Below, in pieces: positions 61,721 through 64,000 of a DNA stretch of 64,000 nucleotides. Every line of letters starts with the position of its first letter. Within the stretch, counting starts at the first letter, position 1. This stretch comes from an uncultured Candidatus Binatia bacterium. Its GTDB lineage: Bacteria; Desulfobacterota; Binatia; Bin18. The stretch lies in NCBI GenBank assembly GCA_958296235.1, contig OY282457.1, positions 4,335,338-4,399,337 of the forward strand. The letters are read 5' to 3'. The translations under genes and the position numbers were made by a program. The notes beneath the pieces were generated by a model. The model was not told the origin of the DNA, did not search any database, and worked only from the letters and a program-made list of their open reading frames with translations.

Positions 61721-64000
61721 TCATCCTGGCGCAAGGACGGCGCTTGATGGCTTGGCTGAGACTTTCCGCGAAGCCGGCGGCTCATTCGCCAGCTGCTCCT
61801 TGAGGACAGCATGCGCCGCGGCGAGGCGCGCAATCGGAACGCGATAGGGCGAACAGGACACATAGTCCAGGCCGATGTTGTGACAGAACTCAACCGAGGC
61901 CGGGTCGCCGCCATGTTCGCCACAGATCCCCATTTTTAATCCCTCTCTGACGGCACGTCCCTTTTGGACGGCAAGGTTGACAAGCTGGCCGACGCCAGCG
62001 AGGTCGAGGGAGGCAAATGGGTCCTGCGGGAAGATCCCCTGTGAAACGTAGTCAGGCAGAAATCTCCCGGAGTCGTCTCGGCTCAGCCCCAGTGTCATTT
62101 GCGTCAGATCGTTTGTCCCAAAGGAAAAGAAGTCGGCGACTGCTGCAATGTGATCTGCTCGCAGGGCTGCGCGTGGAACTTCTATCATCGTTCCAATCAA
62201 ATAATGCGGTGTCGCGCCTTGGGATGAGATCACTTCAGCGCACACATGCGCAATTCGTTTTCGCAGGATTTCAAGTTCTCGCTTATAGCCAACAAGGGGA
62301 ACCATGATCTCGGGGAGAACATTCACCCCCGCTCGTGTCAGTTCACACGCGGCTTCCATAATCGCCGTTACCTGGGCCTCATAAATTTCTGGAAAGGTGA
62401 TGCCCAGGCGACAGCCCCGATGCCCCAACATCGGATTCAGTTCGTGCAAAACATTCCGTTTTGTTCGGAGGCGTCCGGCTGGAATGTTGAGCTTAGCGGC
62501 CAACTCGTCAATGTCCTTATCCGTCTGAGGCAAAAACTCATGGAGGGGGGGATCAAAGAGACGGATCGTCACCGGCAGGCCCTCCATCGCGCGTAAAATA
62601 CCGATAAAGTCCGCCTTTTGCATGGGAACAATTTTCTCTAAGGCGCGAATGCGACCGATCGTGTCATCGGCCAGAATCATCTCACGCACCGCGTCTATGC
62701 GATCTCCTTCAAAGAACATATGTTCCGTTCGACACAGGCCTATCCCCTCCGCGCCAAAGGACCGGGCGACTTGCACATCATGCGGGGTATCGGCATTCGC
62801 TCGGACACGCAGGCGACGGGTACGGTCTGCCCAGGTCATGAGGGCTTTGAAGGCCGGGCTTTCCATGCTCGGTTCACTGGTTGGAACGTAGCCCTGAAAG
62901 ACTTCTCCGGTTGAGCCATCTAAGGTCACCAAATCGCCGGCTCGGAGGACGATATCCGTGCCACGCACCCGTACCTCTTCCTGGCCGTAATCGATGTCGA
63001 GCGCCTCACAGCCGACGACGGCGCATTTCCCCATACCGCGACTTACCAGGGCCGCGTGCGAGCTCGCGCCGCCTCGCGCGGTGAGGATCCCTTCCGCGGC
63101 ATTCATTCCATTGATGTCTTCCGGTGAGGTTTCAATCCGAACCAGGATAACCTGTCGCCCGGTTTGCGCCGCGCTTTCGGCATCCTCAGCGGAGAACACC
63201 ACTTCTCCGCTGACGGCTCCCGGAGAGGCGGGCAAGCCACGGGCGACGGCTTCCTTTGGGGTATCAGGGTCAAGAATGGGATGGAGCAGTTGGTCAAGCT
63301 GAGCCGGCGCGACACGAAGGATCGCCTGCTCTTCATCAATACGACCTTCGTAGACCATGTCCACGGCGATTTGTACGGCTGCCGCGGCCGTTCGCTTGGC
63401 CGTTCGCGTTTGGAGCATCCATAACTGCCCGTGCTCTGCGGTGAATTCGATATCTTGGGCATCATGGTAGTGAGATTCCAGCGTTTGCGCGATCTCTTTC
63501 AACTGCTCGAAGCAGGCTGGCATCTGCTCTTCCAGGGCCGGGTAGCGTTTTTTCCGCTCATCTTCCGAATACCCTTCCCGCTGGGCGCGCTGGCGTGACG
63601 CTGAGAGGGTAATCTGCTGGGGGGTGCGGATGCCGGCAACGACATCTTCCCCTTGGGCGTTAATGAGAAAATCGCCGTTCAGATCGGGCGCGCCGGTGGA
63701 CAGGTCGCGGGTAAAGGCGACGCCAGTGGCACAATCATCCCCTGAGTTGCCAAACACCATGCCCTGAACCGTGACCGCAGTGCCCCATTCGTCCGGGATG
63801 TTTTCAATCCTTCGATACGTGATCGCTCGGTTATTATTCCACGAACTGAACACTGCGCCGACCGCGCCCCAGAGTTGATCGTGCGGGTCATCGGGAAACG
63901 GAAGGCCCAAACGTTCCAGGATAAGAGCCTTGAATGCGGAGACGAGGGCCTGCAAGTCCTCTGCTGTAAATTGCGTGTCGTACTCTATGCCTTTTGCTGT
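61721..64000 (-). CDS. ppdK: Pyruvate phosphate dikinase (N-terminus outside window)
   Basis: About 759 residues are visible, with roughly 130 N-terminal residues missing beyond 64000. The phosphohistidine domain is TARGGASSHAALVSRGMGKC. The PEP/pyruvate TIM barrel contains GLCRTEHMFFEGDRIDAVRE, NPMLGHRGCRLGITFPEIYE, FSFGTNDLTQMTLGLSRDD and the catalytic cysteine in GICGEHGGDPASVEF. PPDK interconverts pyruvate and PEP using ATP and phosphate. The chain ends normally with a stop at 61721. Confidence 0.96.
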   Translation of the reverse strand, partial: TAKGIEYDTQFTAEDLQALVSAFKALILERLGLPFPDDPHDQLWGAVGAVFSSWNNNRAITYRRIENIPDEWGTAVTVQGMVFGNSGDDCATGVAFTRDLSTGAPDLNGDFLINAQGEDVVAGIRTPQQITLSASRQRAQREGYSEDERKKRYPALEEQMPACFEQLKEIAQTLESHYHDAQDIEFTAEHGQLWMLQTRTAKRTAAAAVQIAVDMVYEGRIDEEQAILRVAPAQLDQLLHPILDPDTPKEAVARGLPASPGAVSGEVVFSAEDAESAAQTGRQVILVRIETSPEDINGMNAAEGILTARGGASSHAALVSRGMGKCAVVGCEALDIDYGQEEVRVRGTDIVLRAGDLVTLDGSTGEVFQGYVPTSEPSMESPAFKALMTWADRTRRLRVRANADTPHDVQVARSFGAEGIGLCRTEHMFFEGDRIDAVREMILADDTIGRIRALEKIVPMQKADFIGILRAMEGLPVTIRLFDPPLHEFLPQTDKDIDELAAKLNIPAGRLRTKRNVLHELNPMLGHRGCRLGITFPEIYEAQVTAIMEAACELTRAGVNVLPEIMVPLVGYKRELEILRKRIAHVCAEVISSQGATPHYLIGTMIEVPRAALRADHIAAVADFFSFGTNDLTQMTLGLSRDDSGRFLPDYVSQGIFPQDPFASLDLAGVGQLVNLAVQKGRAVREGLKMGICGEHGGDPASVEFCHNIGLDYVSCSPYRVPIARLAAAHAVLKEQLANEPPASRKVSAKPSSAVLAPG

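Noticed and set aside
1-64000. tRNA or rRNA genes
   Set aside because: I looked in all intergenic stretches and saw no cloverleaf with a T-arm GTTCRANNC motif or any rRNA-like sequence.

Overview
The window reads as a chromosomal segment of an uncultured Gram-negative-like bacterium. The housekeeping genes (prmC, prfA, rpmE, glyS, dxr, hpnD, ribBA, hslO, aroE, ppdK, amt) sit among many luciferase-like flavin oxidoreductases, family III CoA-transferases, glutathione transferases and a quinoprotein dehydrogenase. This catabolic style, a hopanoid-type squalene synthase and many short dispersed repeats fit lineages such as Tectomicrobia/Entotheonella or neighbouring Desulfobacterota-like phyla. 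That placement is inference from gene style only; there is no rRNA gene in the window.

Layout. 0-26.5 kb: a translation block (prmC-prfA-rpmE), then scattered metabolic genes, a VapBC-like and a HigBA toxin-antitoxin pair, an orphan HicB, two paralogous sodium/solute symporters, decayed HTH and ankyrin fragments, and glycyl-tRNA synthetase. 26.6-40.1 kb: a surface-polysaccharide island with three tandem mosaic glycosyltransferases, a Wzx-type flippase, an AsnB-type amidotransferase, another glycosyltransferase, a Wzy/WaaL-type protein carrying an Ig-like insertion, and a radical SAM/SPASM enzyme. The island is bracketed by diverged direct repeats and contains two copies of the same internally deleted flippase remnant. 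40.1-41.6 kb: a DUF2617 protein and a TSUP permease. 41.7-46.05 kb: a compact, self-contained CRISPR-Cas9 locus with tracrRNA, a 1082-aa Cas9 and 12 identical repeats. It has no cas1, cas2 or csn2 and is flanked by a 47-bp imperfect direct repeat. 46.3-50.3 kb: an acyl-CoA operon (thiolase, DUF35 Zn-ribbon protein, two CoA-transferases). 50.4-64 kb: ammonium transporter with a candidate sigma-54 promoter, a beta-propeller protein, dxr-hpnD (isoprenoid to hopanoid precursors), ribBA with a degenerate cyclohydrolase half, hslO, a pilin and pilC, aroE and a 5'-truncated ppdK.

The strongest signal is the CRISPR-Cas9 locus. The tracrRNA anti-repeat lies just upstream of cas9. On the minus strand the repeat and anti-repeat form an upper stem, a bulge and a lower stem using G-U wobbles; on the plus strand those same positions become A-C mismatches. 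A minus-strand terminator-like hairpin ends the tracrRNA, and another with a short T-run abuts the array. Crossed with the absence of adaptation genes, this suggests a minimal effector-only type II-C-like system.

Second in interest is the polysaccharide island. Its glycosyltransferases look shuffled by gene conversion, and direct repeats could excise or rearrange the cassette. Starts were chosen from Shine-Dalgarno spacing and family N-termini. No database search was possible, so all family names are from motif recognition.
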